The notes beneath the pieces are model-generated. The model was not told where the DNA came from. It ran no database searches and saw nothing but the letters and a program-made list of their open reading frames with translations. The position numbers were made by a program, and so were the translations under genes. A DNA stretch of 64,000 bases, taken from positions 186,001 through 250,000 of the forward strand of contig JAPLCB010000010.1 of the NCBI GenBank assembly GCA_026392455.1. The letters run 5' to 3'. The stretch comes from Propionibacteriales bacterium. GTDB taxonomy: Bacteria; Actinomycetota; Actinomycetes; Propionibacteriales; Nocardioidaceae. Below are positions 34,851 to 49,323 of the stretch, piece by piece; position 1 is the stretch's first letter; each line of letters opens with the position of its first letter.

Positions 34851-35609
34851 TTGACCACGCAGCCGCTCGAGTCTGAGTCGCTCCAGGAACTGCGTCGTGC
34901 GCTCGGAGACCCGGTCCTGAGTCCCGAGCTGCTGCAGCTTGCCCTGACGCACCGCTCGTTCGCGTACGAGAACGGCGGTCTGCCGACCAACGAGCGGCTC
35001 GAGTTCCTCGGTGACTCGGTGCTGGGCGTGGTCATCACCGACACGCTGTACCGGACCCATCCGGACCTCTCCGAGGGCCGGTTGGCCAAGCTCCGGGCCG
35101 CGGTCGTCAACGCCCGGGCGCTGGCTGACGTCGCCCGCACCATCGGCCTCGGTCAGCACGTGCACCTCGGCAAGGGCGAGGAGTCCACCGGGGGGCACGA
35201 CAAGGCCTCGATCCTGGCCGACACCGTCGAGGCGGTGATCGGTGCCACCTTCCTCTCCGGCGGCCACGACGCTGCCGAGAAGCTGGTGCACCTGCTGTTC
35301 GACCCCCTCCTCGAAGCGGCTGCGGCCCTCGGAGCGGGGCTGGACTGGAAGACGAGCCTGCAGGAGTTCTGCGCCGAGCACGACCTCGGTGTGCCGGCCT
35401 ACCTGATCGAGGACGACGGCCCCGACCACATGAAGACCTTCACGGCCCAGGTGCGGGTCGCGGACCGGATGCACGGCCACGGGATCGGCCGCTCCAAGAA
35501 GGAGGCCGAGCAGCAGGCCGCCGAATCGGCGTACGCCACGCTCCTCTCCGAGCTCCCGGCGCCGGTCGTCCACCAGCCGGCGGAGGCCGACGCCGGCCCC
35601 GGTGCCTGA
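34851..35609 (+). CDS. rnc: Ribonuclease III
   Basis: About 252 residues. The catalytic signature [10 protein letters not shown] is at 47-56 and the second acidic site in [15 protein letters not shown]; a double-stranded-RNA-binding domain occupies the end ([20 protein letters not shown]). The start is uncertain: TTG at 34851 lacks a clear binding site and the gene follows rpmF by 14 bases. It overlaps mutM by 8 bases. Confidence 0.94.
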   Translation: MTTQPLESESLQELRRALGDPVLSPELLQLALTHRSFAYENGGLPTNERLEFLGDSVLGVVITDTLYRTHPDLSEGRLAKLRAAVVNARALADVARTIGLGQHVHLGKGEESTGGHDKASILADTVEAVIGATFLSGGHDAAEKLVHLLFDPLLEAAAALGAGLDWKTSLQEFCAEHDLGVPAYLIEDDGPDHMKTFTAQVRVADRMHGHGIGRSKKEAEQQAAESAYATLLSELPAPVVHQPAEADAGPGA

Positions 35610-36474
35610 GCTCCCCGAGGTCGAGGTCGTCCGCCGCGGCCTCGAGGCTCACGTGCTCGACCGGCCGGTGGAGGCCGTCGAGGTGCTGCACCCGCGCCCC
35701 GTCCGGCGACACGCGGCTGGGCCCGACGATTTCGCAGCGGTCCTGACCGGGCGGACCTTCACCGCTGCCCGCCGCCGTGGCAAGTACCTGTGGCTGCCGC
35801 TGGGACCGGTCACCGATGGTGCCCCGGATGCGTTGCTCGCGCACCTCGGGATGAGCGGCCAGATGCTCGTCCAGCCGCCGGGGGCCCCCGACGAGCGGCA
35901 CCTGCGGGTGCGTTTCTCGCTCGGTCAGGTCGAGCTCCGCTTCGTGGACCAGCGGATGTTCGGCGGCCTGTCCTACTCACCCGGGGGAGCAGAGCTCCCC
36001 GACGAGCTCGCCCACATCGCCCGGGACCCCCTGGACGAGGCCTTCGACGACGCCGCCTTCGTACGCCGGGTGCGCCGCAGTGCGTCCGGGATCAAGCGGA
36101 TCCTGCTCAACCAGACCGTCATCTCCGGGGTCGGCAACATCTACGCCGACGAGGCGCTCTGGCTGGCGGGTCTGCACGGCGACCGGCCCGGCGACCGGCT
36201 CAAGGTCAGCGAGGTGGAGCAGGTGCTGGCCGGCGCTCGTACCGTGATGACCGCAGCCCTGGGCCAGGGCGGCACGTCCTTCGACGCCCTGTACGTCAAC
36301 GTCAACGGGGAGAGCGGTTACTTCGACCGGTCCCTGGAGGTCTACGGGCAGCAGGGGCACCCGTGCTCGCGCTGCGGCACGCCGATCACCCGGGTGCACT
36401 TCATGAACCGGTCCTCGTTCTTCTGCCCGTCGTGCCAGCGACCTCCCCGTCAGGCCCGCGTCCCCGGCCGCTGA
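35602..36474 (+). CDS. mutM: Formamidopyrimidine-DNA glycosylase
   Basis: 290 residues, removing 8-oxoguanine. [13 protein letters not shown] gives catalytic Pro2 (after Met removal) and Glu3; [18 protein letters not shown] and the C-terminal CxxC-CxxC zinc finger (CSRCG, CPSC) are intact. GTG start inside the rnc end. Confidence 0.96.
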   Translation: MPELPEVEVVRRGLEAHVLDRPVEAVEVLHPRPVRRHAAGPDDFAAVLTGRTFTAARRRGKYLWLPLGPVTDGAPDALLAHLGMSGQMLVQPPGAPDERHLRVRFSLGQVELRFVDQRMFGGLSYSPGGAELPDELAHIARDPLDEAFDDAAFVRRVRRSASGIKRILLNQTVISGVGNIYADEALWLAGLHGDRPGDRLKVSEVEQVLAGARTVMTAALGQGGTSFDALYVNVNGESGYFDRSLEVYGQQGHPCSRCGTPITRVHFMNRSSFFCPSCQRPPRQARVPGR

Positions 36475-36571
36475 GCGGTCGAACGCCGTCTTGCTCTCCA
36501 GCGCGGTCCGTGAGATTCTTGTAGACGGCCCGATTGGGTCATTCCGCCTCAGTTCCCCCGGAGGAATCTTC

Positions 36572-36760
36572 ATGGCCAAGGCACTTCACGGTTACCTCGG
36601 TGGCAGCGACCCCCGAGTGACCGCCCGCCTCGCTCGTGAGAACCAGCTGCTCCGCCAGCGGGTAGCCGACCTGGAAGCCGTGACGCTTCGTCTCCAGATG
36701 GAGAACGACACGCTCGGCGCGATGGTCGGTGCCGCCGACGAGGTTCTCGAACCCGCCTGA
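36572..36760 (+). CDS. Small conserved coiled-coil protein
   Basis: 62 residues beginning MAKALHGYLGGSDPRVTARL, then a leucine-heptad helix. ATG at 36572 has GGAGGA 7 bases upstream. Similar short proteins occur in this region in many Actinobacteria; function unknown. Confidence 0.75.
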   Translation: MAKALHGYLGGSDPRVTARLARENQLLRQRVADLEAVTLRLQMENDTLGAMVGAADEVLEPA

Positions 36761-36763
36761 CCC

Positions 36764-36786
36764 CGGTCGGCGCTCACCGCCGACCG
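36764..36786. terminator. Hairpin after the small coiled-coil gene
   Basis: CGGTCGGCG and CGCCGACCG pair perfectly around CTCAC, 4 bases after the stop. No T-tract. Possible terminator before smc. Confidence 0.5.
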
Positions 36787-36919
36787 CCCCCGGGAGCCCG
36801 GTTTCGTCGGGCCCCCCGTAACGACGACGTCGTGCAGCAGGGCTGCGGCGGCACCTGTCCGACACGCGGTCCGAGGCTCGGTCCGAGCCGGCCGGACGCG
36901 TAGTCTCGGGGCGATTCCT

Positions 36920-36945
36920 GTTCGGTCGCGCGTCAGCGACCGAAC
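36920..36945 (+). promoter_or_regulatory. Inverted repeat in the smc leader
   Basis: 10-bp perfect arms (GTTCGGTCGC and GCGACCGAAC) around 6 bases, 49 bases ahead of the smc start. Operator or leader hairpin; the rest of 36761-36993 shows no gene. Confidence 0.4.
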
Positions 36946-36993
36946 CGCGCAGGTGAACTGCGCCCGAAGCGCTGCCGGACTGAGGAGCAATCG

Positions 36994-39900
36994 TTGTACC
37001 TGAAGAGCCTGACCCTGAAGGGGTTCAAGTCCTTCGCCTCGGCGACGACGCTCCAGCTCGAGCCCGGGATCACCTGCATCGTCGGTCCGAACGGTTCCGG
37101 CAAGTCCAACGTCGTCGACGCACTCGCCTGGGTGATGGGTGAGCAGGGCGCCAAGTCGCTGCGCGGCGGCAAGATGGAGGACGTCATCTTCGCCGGCACC
37201 GCCGGCCGCCCGCCGCTGGGCCGCGCCGAGGTGATGCTGACCATCGACAATTCCGACGGGGCGCTGCCGATCGAGTACGCCGAGGTGACGATCAGCCGGA
37301 CGATGTTCCGCAACGGCGGTTCGGAGTACGCGATCAACGGCACCGGGTGCCGGCTCCTGGACGTCCAGGAGCTGCTCAGCGACTCGGGTATCGGTCGTGA
37401 GATGCACGTCATCGTCGGCCAGGGGCAGCTCGACTCGATTCTCCGCGCCACCCCGGAGGAGCGACGTGGCTTCATCGAGGAGGCCGCAGGCGTCCTCAAG
37501 CACCGCAAGCGCAAGGAGAAGGCGCTCCGCAAGCTCGAGTCCACCGACGGCAACCTCACCAGGCTCTCCGACCTGCTCACCGAGATCCGCCGTCAGCTCA
37601 AGCCGCTGGGCCGACAGGCCGAGGTCGCCCGACGGGCGCAGACGGTCCAGGCCGACCTGCGTGACGCCCGGGCCCGGCTGATGGCCGACGACCTGGCGTC
37701 TGCGCGGGTCTCGCTGGAGCAGGAGCTCGCCGACGAGTCGGTCCTGGTCGCCAAGCGTGCCGAGGTGGAGGCTGACATCGCCGCCACCCGTGAGGTCGAG
37801 GCGCTCCTGGAGGCAGCACTGCGCGAGGACCTCCCGGCGCTGGCTCGGGCCCAGGAGACCTGGTTCGGGCTGTCGGGCCTGCGTGAACGCCTCCGTGGCA
37901 CGGCCAGCCTGGCCGCGGAGCGGGTCCGCAACGCGGCCTCCCAGCCCGAGATCCCGGCCGGCCGCGACCCGGTCGAGCTCGAGGCCGAGGCCGAGCGGGT
38001 CCGGGTCGAGGAGTCCGGGATCCTGGCCGAGGTCGAGGCCAACCGCGGGTCGCTGGAGGCTGCCGTCGTCGCGCGGCAGGCGGCCGAGCAGGCCTTCGGC
38101 GAGGAGGAGCGCCGGATCGCCGGGCTCCAGCGCGCTGCCGCCGACCGGCGCGAGGGGATGGCCCGTCTGCACGGGCAGGTCAACGGCCTGCGCAGCCGCG
38201 CCGCGGCGGCCGAGGACGAGGTGGCCCGGTTGGCCGCCGCCCGGGCCGAAGCCGTGGCGCGGGCCGAGAAGGCCGAGCAGAGCTTCACGTCCCTGGAGTC
38301 CCGGATCGCTGGCCTGGACGCGGGGGAGGAGGGCCTGGACGCCGAGCACGAAGGCGCCAGCAGCCTGCTGGGTGACATCGAGGACCGGCTCGCGAAGATG
38401 CGTGCCGAGGCCCAGACGGCCGAGCGCGAACGTGGTGCCCTGGCGGCCCGCAAGGAAGCGTTGGAGATCGGTCTGAACCGCAAGGACGGCGCCGGCGCGC
38501 TGCTGGCGACGACCGAGCCGGTCTCCGGTCTCCTCGGTTCGGTCGCTGCCCTGCTCACCGTCCGCACCGGGTACGAGGCCGCGGTCGCGGCAGCTCTCGG
38601 CAGTGCGGCTGACGCCGTCGCCGTGGCCGACGTCGACTCCGCGATCTCCGCCATCGCGCACCTCAAGGAGGCCGACCTCGGCCGTGCCGGGATCCTTCTG
38701 GGAGGCACTGCGGCGGACCCGACGGCGTGGCCCGCGCTCAACGGCGGCGCCGTCTACGCGATGGACGTCGTCGAGTGTCCCGACACGTTGCACCCGGCGT
38801 TGTCCCGGCTCCTCCACAAGGTCGCCGTCGTCGAGGACCTGGCTGCTGCCAAGGTCCTGGTCGCGCAGGCCCCCGAGGTCACCGCGGTCACCCTCGACGG
38901 GGACGTCCTCGGCGCGCACTTCGCTGCCGGCGGTTCCTCCAGCCAGCCGAGCCTGATCGAGGTCCAGGCCGCGGTCGACGAGGCCACCGAGTCGCTGACC
39001 CGGGCCGGCCACGAGCTGGACCGGCTGACGTTCGCGCTGAGCACGTTGGAGTCCGAGCGCGAGGACGCCGCGCACCGGGTCGAGGTCGCGCTCGCCAAGC
39101 TGCACGAGTCCGATGCCGCCCTCGCCGCGGTGGCCGAGGAGCTCGGCCAGTACGGGTCGCAGGCACGGTCGGCCAAGGCGGAGGCGGCTCGACTCGAGCA
39201 GGCGATCCTGACGGCGCGGGAGTCGCACGAGAAGGACCAGGCCGGTCTGGCCGAGCTCGAGGAGCGTCTCGCTGCTGCCGAGGACGCTCCCGAGGAGGAG
39301 CCTGACACGACGGTCCGCGAGGAGCTGGGCGAAGCCGCTCGGACCGCGCGAGCCCACGAGATGGACTCCCGGCTGGCGCTGCGGACCGCCGAGGAGCGGG
39401 CCCGGGCGCTCCACGGCCGGGCGGACACTCTGGTCGCCGCGGCCCAGGCCGAGCGCGACGCCCGCGCGAAGGCGATCGAACGACGTGAGCGGCTGATCCG
39501 CGAGGGCGAGGTCGCCGAGGCCGTCTCCCGCGGGGTCGCGGTCGTGCTGGCCCGCTTGGACGAGTCGGTCGACCTTGCCTCGATCCAGCGCACCCGGGTC
39601 GAGCAGGGGCGGGTCGGTCGCGAGCAGGACCTGGTCGACGCCCGCGAGAAGCTCCGCGGACTCGGTGGCACCCTCGACGAGCTGGTCAACTCGGTGCACC
39701 GCGACGAGATGGCTCGGACCGAGCAGCGGATGCGGATCGAGCAGCTGGCGGAGCGCGCGCTGGAGGAGCTCGGGCTGGACGCTGACGCGCTGGTCGCGGA
39801 GTACGGTCCGGACCAGCTGGTCCCGCAGCACCCGCAGGACGGGGGCGACGAGGTCCCCGAAGCGATCCCGTACGACCGTGACGAGCAGACCAAGCGCCTG

Positions 39901-40536
39901 CGCTCGGCCGAACGGGCCCTGGCCCAGCTGGGTCGGATCAACCCGTTGGCGCTGGAGGAGTTCTCGGCGCTGGAGGAGCGGCACAAGTTCCTCACCGAGC
40001 AGCTCGAGGACCTGCGCCGCACCCGGCGCGACCTGCTGGACATCGTCCGCGAGGTCGACGAGCGCGTCGAGCAGGTCTTCACCGAGGCCTACACCGATGT
40101 CGTCAAGGCGTTCGACGAGACCTTCACCCGGCTGTTCCCCGGCGGCGAGGGCAGACTCGTGCTGACCGATCCGAACGACATGCTCACCACCGGGATCGAG
40201 GTCGAGGCACGACCGGCGGGCAAGAAGGTCAAGCGGCTCTCGCTGCTCTCCGGCGGCGAGCGGTCGCTGGTCGCGGTCTGCTTCCTGTTCGCGTTGTTCA
40301 AGGCGCGGCCGTCGCCGTTCTACATCCTCGACGAGGTCGAGGCGGCGCTGGACGACACCAATCTCGGGCGTCTGCTGGAGATCTACGAGGAGCTCCGGGC
40401 GCACTCGCAGCTGCTCGTGATCACCCACCAGAAGCGGACCATGGAGGTCGGTGACGCGCTGTACGGCGTGTCCATGCGCGGCGACGGCGTCTCGGCTGTG
40501 ATCAGCCAGCGACTGCGCGAGACCGAGAGCGCATGA
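36994..40536 (+). CDS. smc: Chromosome segregation protein SMC
   Basis: 1180 residues. The N-terminal head has Walker A GPNGSGKSN at 31-39; two long Glu/Arg/Ala coiled coils flank a hinge around 500-650; the C-terminal head has LLSGGERSLVAVCFLFALFK and Walker B FYILDEVEAALDD. It forms condensin with ScpA/ScpB, which are not in this window. TTG start at 36994 with GAGGAG upstream. ATGA overlap with the thioesterase gene. Confidence 0.97.
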   Translation: MYLKSLTLKGFKSFASATTLQLEPGITCIVGPNGSGKSNVVDALAWVMGEQGAKSLRGGKMEDVIFAGTAGRPPLGRAEVMLTIDNSDGALPIEYAEVTISRTMFRNGGSEYAINGTGCRLLDVQELLSDSGIGREMHVIVGQGQLDSILRATPEERRGFIEEAAGVLKHRKRKEKALRKLESTDGNLTRLSDLLTEIRRQLKPLGRQAEVARRAQTVQADLRDARARLMADDLASARVSLEQELADESVLVAKRAEVEADIAATREVEALLEAALREDLPALARAQETWFGLSGLRERLRGTASLAAERVRNAASQPEIPAGRDPVELEAEAERVRVEESGILAEVEANRGSLEAAVVARQAAEQAFGEEERRIAGLQRAAADRREGMARLHGQVNGLRSRAAAAEDEVARLAAARAEAVARAEKAEQSFTSLESRIAGLDAGEEGLDAEHEGASSLLGDIEDRLAKMRAEAQTAERERGALAARKEALEIGLNRKDGAGALLATTEPVSGLLGSVAALLTVRTGYEAAVAAALGSAADAVAVADVDSAISAIAHLKEADLGRAGILLGGTAADPTAWPALNGGAVYAMDVVECPDTLHPALSRLLHKVAVVEDLAAAKVLVAQAPEVTAVTLDGDVLGAHFAAGGSSSQPSLIEVQAAVDEATESLTRAGHELDRLTFALSTLESEREDAAHRVEVALAKLHESDAALAAVAEELGQYGSQARSAKAEAARLEQAILTARESHEKDQAGLAELEERLAAAEDAPEEEPDTTVREELGEAARTARAHEMDSRLALRTAEERARALHGRADTLVAAAQAERDARAKAIERRERLIREGEVAEAVSRGVAVVLARLDESVDLASIQRTRVEQGRVGREQDLVDAREKLRGLGGTLDELVNSVHRDEMARTEQRMRIEQLAERALEELGLDADALVAEYGPDQLVPQHPQDGGDEVPEAIPYDRDEQTKRLRSAERALAQLGRINPLALEEFSALEERHKFLTEQLEDLRRTRRDLLDIVREVDERVEQVFTEAYTDVVKAFDETFTRLFPGGEGRLVLTDPNDMLTTGIEVEARPAGKKVKRLSLLSGGERSLVAVCFLFALFKARPSPFYILDEVEAALDDTNLGRLLEIYEELRAHSQLLVITHQKRTMEVGDALYGVSMRGDGVSAVISQRLRETESA

Positions 40537-41036
40537 GCGCCCCGAACCCGGGCAAGGGCAACCGGCCCACCCGTGCCGACTACACCGTCTGGCGGACCGC
40601 GACGACGCGCTGGCGCGACGACGACGCCTACGGTCACCTGAACAACGCGACGTACTACGAGCTCTTCGACACCGCCGTGAACGCGTATCTCTACGACGCG
40701 ACCGGGGTGGACGTTCGCGCGCTGCCGCAGATCGGGGTCGTCGCCGAGACCGGCTGCAAGTACTTCCGCGAGATCGGGTTCCCCGCACCGATCGAGATGG
40801 GTCTGGTCGCCGACAAGGTCGGCACCTCGTCGATCATCTACCGGATCGGGCTCTTCCAGGGCGGCGACGGCGCGCCCGACGAGGAAGCCGCCGCCGAGGG
40901 GCGCTTCGTGCACGTGTACGTCGACAACACCGACCCGGGCCGCCCCTCGACCCCGATGCCGGACGTGATCCGGGATGCGGTCACCCGGCTGTTGCCTGGG
41001 TCACACCAGTCGAGGGTCGTAGTGCCGGGGGCTTGA
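40533..41036 (+). CDS. Hotdog-fold acyl-CoA thioesterase
   Basis: 167 residues. DDDAYGHLNNATYYELFDTA is the 4-hydroxybenzoyl-CoA thioesterase-type active-site block, with the catalytic Asp and conserved GHxNN. The substrate is unknown. Overlaps the smc stop by 4 bases. Confidence 0.88.
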   Translation: MSAPNPGKGNRPTRADYTVWRTATTRWRDDDAYGHLNNATYYELFDTAVNAYLYDATGVDVRALPQIGVVAETGCKYFREIGFPAPIEMGLVADKVGTSSIIYRIGLFQGGDGAPDEEAAAEGRFVHVYVDNTDPGRPSTPMPDVIRDAVTRLLPGSHQSRVVVPGA

Positions 41037-41080
41037 TCCGAGGAGGAGGATGGAGCTGACACTCTCGGAAGGAACCACCC

Positions 41081-41290
41081 GTGATCCTGCTCCTGCTCGC
41101 CATGCTGCTGATCCTCGTCGTCGCCGCTGCGGTCGTGCTGTACGTCGCCTACCCGCACCGCGACCAGGAAGTTCCCGGAGCACCCTGGCTGGGGGACGCG
41201 ATGAAGCGCGGGGTCGAGGCGATGCCGACCCTCGAGGAGGAGCCGGTCCGCCCCGAGAGCCTGCCGCTGACCGAGTTCACCCGCAGCTGA
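41081..41290 (+). CDS. Small single-pass membrane protein
   Basis: 69 residues: an N-terminal transmembrane helix (ILLLLAMLLILVVAAAVVLY), then a hydrophilic tail. GTG with GGAAGGAA just upstream. No family recognised; it precedes ftsY and might be a membrane-anchored partner, but nothing shows that. Confidence 0.65.
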   Translation: MILLLLAMLLILVVAAAVVLYVAYPHRDQEVPGAPWLGDAMKRGVEAMPTLEEEPVRPESLPLTEFTRS

Positions 41291-41332
41291 GCCGCGTCCG
41301 CGCCGGGGACCGCGCTCTGGTTGGATTGGCCC

Positions 41333-42469
41333 ATGGGTCTGACTGAATACCTCGTCCTCGCCGGTGTCCTCGCGCTGGTCGCGGTCGCGCTCGTCGTCGG
41401 TCTCGTCCGACGCGGTGGAGGCCGAGCCGGGCTGGAGCAGCCTCCGGCACGGGCCACCGAGCAGGTTCCGACCCCGACCGACGACGCTGACGCCGTCCCG
41501 GGGGTCGTCCTGGAGGGCGCCAGCGCCACCCCCGTCCTGGACCGCCCCGAGGCCGCCGGCAGTCGCCTGGTCAGGCTGCGGGCCCGTCTGGCCGGCTCGC
41601 AGAGCGGCCTCGGCCGCGGACTGCTCGCGCTGCTGTCCCGCGACCGGCTCGACGAGGACGCCTGGGAAGAGCTCGAGGACACCCTGCTGACCGCCGACGT
41701 CGGGGTCGGTCCCACGACCGAGCTCGTCGGACGACTGCGCACCCGGCTGCGGGTGGAGGGGGGCTCGGCGGCTGACGCCCGCAACGTGCTCCGCGAGGAG
41801 CTGTTGGCGCTGGTCGACCCGGGGATGGACCGCTCGCTGAACGTGGGTGCCTCGGACGGAGCTCCGGCAGTGGTCCTGGTCGTCGGGGTCAACGGAGCCG
41901 GCAAGACCACCTCGGTGGGGAAGATCGCCCGGGTGCTGGTCGCCGAGGAGCGCTCGGTCCTGATGGGTGCGGCCGACACGTTTCGGGCCGCGGCCACCGA
42001 ACAGCTCGCCACCTGGGGTGAACGCGTCGGCGTCGAGGTCGTCTCCGGACCCGAGGGAAGTGACCCCGCGAGCGTGGCGTTCGAGGCTGTCCGGACGGGC
42101 CTCGAGCGGGGCGTCGACGTGGTCCTGGTCGATACCGCCGGCCGGCTGCAGAACAAGGCCGGCCTGATGGACGAGCTGGGCAAGGTCAAGCGGGTCATCG
42201 AGAAGCAGGTGCCGGTGCGCGAGGTGCTGCTGGTGCTGGACGCGACCACGGGTCAGAACGGTCTGGTCCAGGCCCGGGTGTTCAGCGAGGTCGTCAACGT
42301 CACCGGCATCGTGCTGACCAAGCTCGACGGCTCGGCCAAGGGCGGGATCGTGGTCGCCGTCCAGCGCGAGCTCGGTGTCCCGGTGAAGCTGATCGGCCTC
42401 GGCGAGGGCCCCGACGACCTGGCGCCGTTCGTGCCCGAGGAGTTCGTCGACGCCCTGCTCGACGGCTGA
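41333..42469 (+). CDS. ftsY: Signal recognition particle receptor FtsY
   Basis: 378 residues. Unlike the E. coli protein it starts with a transmembrane anchor (LTEYLVLAGVLALVAVALVV), the actinobacterial form, followed by a short acidic linker and the NG domain: GVNGAGKTTS, DTFRAAATEQL, VLVDTAGRLQNK and TKLDGSAKGG. It partners Ffh at 49324. ATG at 41333. Confidence 0.96.
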   Translation: MGLTEYLVLAGVLALVAVALVVGLVRRGGGRAGLEQPPARATEQVPTPTDDADAVPGVVLEGASATPVLDRPEAAGSRLVRLRARLAGSQSGLGRGLLALLSRDRLDEDAWEELEDTLLTADVGVGPTTELVGRLRTRLRVEGGSAADARNVLREELLALVDPGMDRSLNVGASDGAPAVVLVVGVNGAGKTTSVGKIARVLVAEERSVLMGAADTFRAAATEQLATWGERVGVEVVSGPEGSDPASVAFEAVRTGLERGVDVVLVDTAGRLQNKAGLMDELGKVKRVIEKQVPVREVLLVLDATTGQNGLVQARVFSEVVNVTGIVLTKLDGSAKGGIVVAVQRELGVPVKLIGLGEGPDDLAPFVPEEFVDALLDG

Positions 42470-42583
42470 GCGCGTCCTTGAGCGCGTAGGTCACCTGGTT
42501 TCGGCACGCTCCGTCTCGACGCCGTTCCTCCGTCGAGGTTGGTGATCTACCTCGGCATGATCAGATCCGCTGACGCGTCCTTG

Positions 42584-43201
42584 TCAGGCCTGACACCCGC
42601 GGAGCACGAAGTCGACCATGTCGCCGACCTCGTCCAGTCCCGGCTGAGCCTGGTCGAGGGTCGAGTTCAGGACGAGCAGCCCGGAGATCCAGGCGACCGC
42701 GAAGTCGACCCGCATGTCGGCACGGAGCTCGCCGCGGGCGATCCCGCGTTCGAACATCGACCGGGCCGCAGCTTCCTGGCTGTGGTGAGCGACCGTGTAG
42801 AGCGCTCCGAGACGATCGTCGCGCAGGGACTCGGAGATCGTCATCCGCAGGTAGGCCCGGCCGGTGTCCGAGGAGACGAACTCCAGGGCCTGGGTGAACG
42901 CCTGGGTGAGGTCCTCACGGATGCTCCCGGTGTCCGGGACCGGCAGCTCGCTGCTGTAGAGCTGCTCGAGCGCAGCGAAGGCGAGGTCTTCCTTGCCCGC
43001 CCAGCGCCGGTAGACGGTGGCCTTGCCCGCCTTGGCTCGGGCGGCGACCTCGTCGACGGTCATGTTGTCGTACCCGCGCTGCAGGATCAGCTCTGCGGCA
43101 GCCGCCAGGATCCGCTCGTCGGCGCTGGCGTCACGCGGCCGGCCCTTGCGACGTGGAGCAGGTGGCTCCACCGGGTCGGGGAGGGTTGCGGTCTCGGGCA
43201 C
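42584..43201 (-). CDS. TetR-family regulator
   Basis: 205 residues with a basic lead (RRKGRPRDASADERILAAAA) and a helix-turn-helix (MTVDEVAARAKAGKATVYRR). The C-terminal half suggests a ligand pocket of unknown specificity. It converges on ftsY and is divergent from amt1 across a 380-base gap. The stop codon lies within the palindrome GTCAGGCCTGAC (42583-42594), also found in repeat block A. Confidence 0.85.
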   Translation of the reverse strand: MPETATLPDPVEPPAPRRKGRPRDASADERILAAAAELILQRGYDNMTVDEVAARAKAGKATVYRRWAGKEDLAFAALEQLYSSELPVPDTGSIREDLTQAFTQALEFVSSDTGRAYLRMTISESLRDDRLGALYTVAHHSQEAAARSMFERGIARGELRADMRVDFAVAWISGLLVLNSTLDQAQPGLDEVGDMVDFVLRGCQA

Positions 43202-43581
43202 GCTGAAAAGGTAGGGCCGCGACGGCTCCCCGGGAAGCGAAACGCCGGTATTCGATCGGGTTCCTTAACTCCGGCTCCACCTGGGCGTTCTTCGGAATTC
43301 ACATCGAATTGCCGCTGTTGAGCACCGGATCGGTCCGCCTGCGGACGAATCACGGTCACGATGCACGGTGGCGTGGTCCCGCCGCCACGAATCGCGGTGA
43401 GCGGGAGTTCACCTGTTCGTAACATGGCGGGCCCAGGTGTCACGCGTTCGAAACGGCTCAGCACGGCTGCGTGAAACGTCCTCGGAGGACTGTTCTCCCA
43501 TAGCGGGGGGCTTGCCTGACGGACATGGCAGTCGGTCAGGCGGGACCCGCGCAACCAAGCAGTCTCACCACTGGAGGTCCG
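43202..43581. promoter_or_regulatory. 380-base divergent regulatory region ahead of amt1, with a GlnR-type box
   Basis: No gene is seen. GTCAC-6 nt-GAAAC at 43439-43454 matches the actinobacterial GlnR half-site pair (gTnAC-n6-GaAAC); another GTAAC lies 20 bases upstream at 43419-43423. A 7-bp inverted repeat (GCCTGAC at 43514-43520, GTCAGGC at 43535-43541) lies in the leader. GlnR activates ammonium uptake when nitrogen is scarce. The half toward the TetR gene is less GC-rich (GGAATTC and GAATTG around 43300). Confidence 0.65.
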
Positions 43582-45227
<1,646 letters not shown>

Positions 45228-45238
45228 GGACTCAACGG

Positions 45239-45278
45239 GCCGGTGGGGGTGTCTCAACTCTGAGACGCCTCCACCGGC
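45239..45278 (+). terminator. Hairpin between glnK1 and amt2
   Basis: 18-base arms (45239-45256, 45261-45278) with a few mismatches or wobbles and a 4-base loop; GTCTCA/TGAGAC is the inner perfect stem. It may end or attenuate the first unit before amt2. Confidence 0.7.
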
Positions 45279-45307
45279 TCGAGCAATTTCCTGTCATTGT
45301 GCGGCCC

Positions 45308-49237
<3,930 letters not shown>

Positions 49238-49323
49238 CCGGAACCGTGACTCGACGGAGCGGGGAGAGGCGTACCGACTAGGCTGACCTACGCGCAGTGC
49301 TGCCGTCGACTTCGAGGATCGTC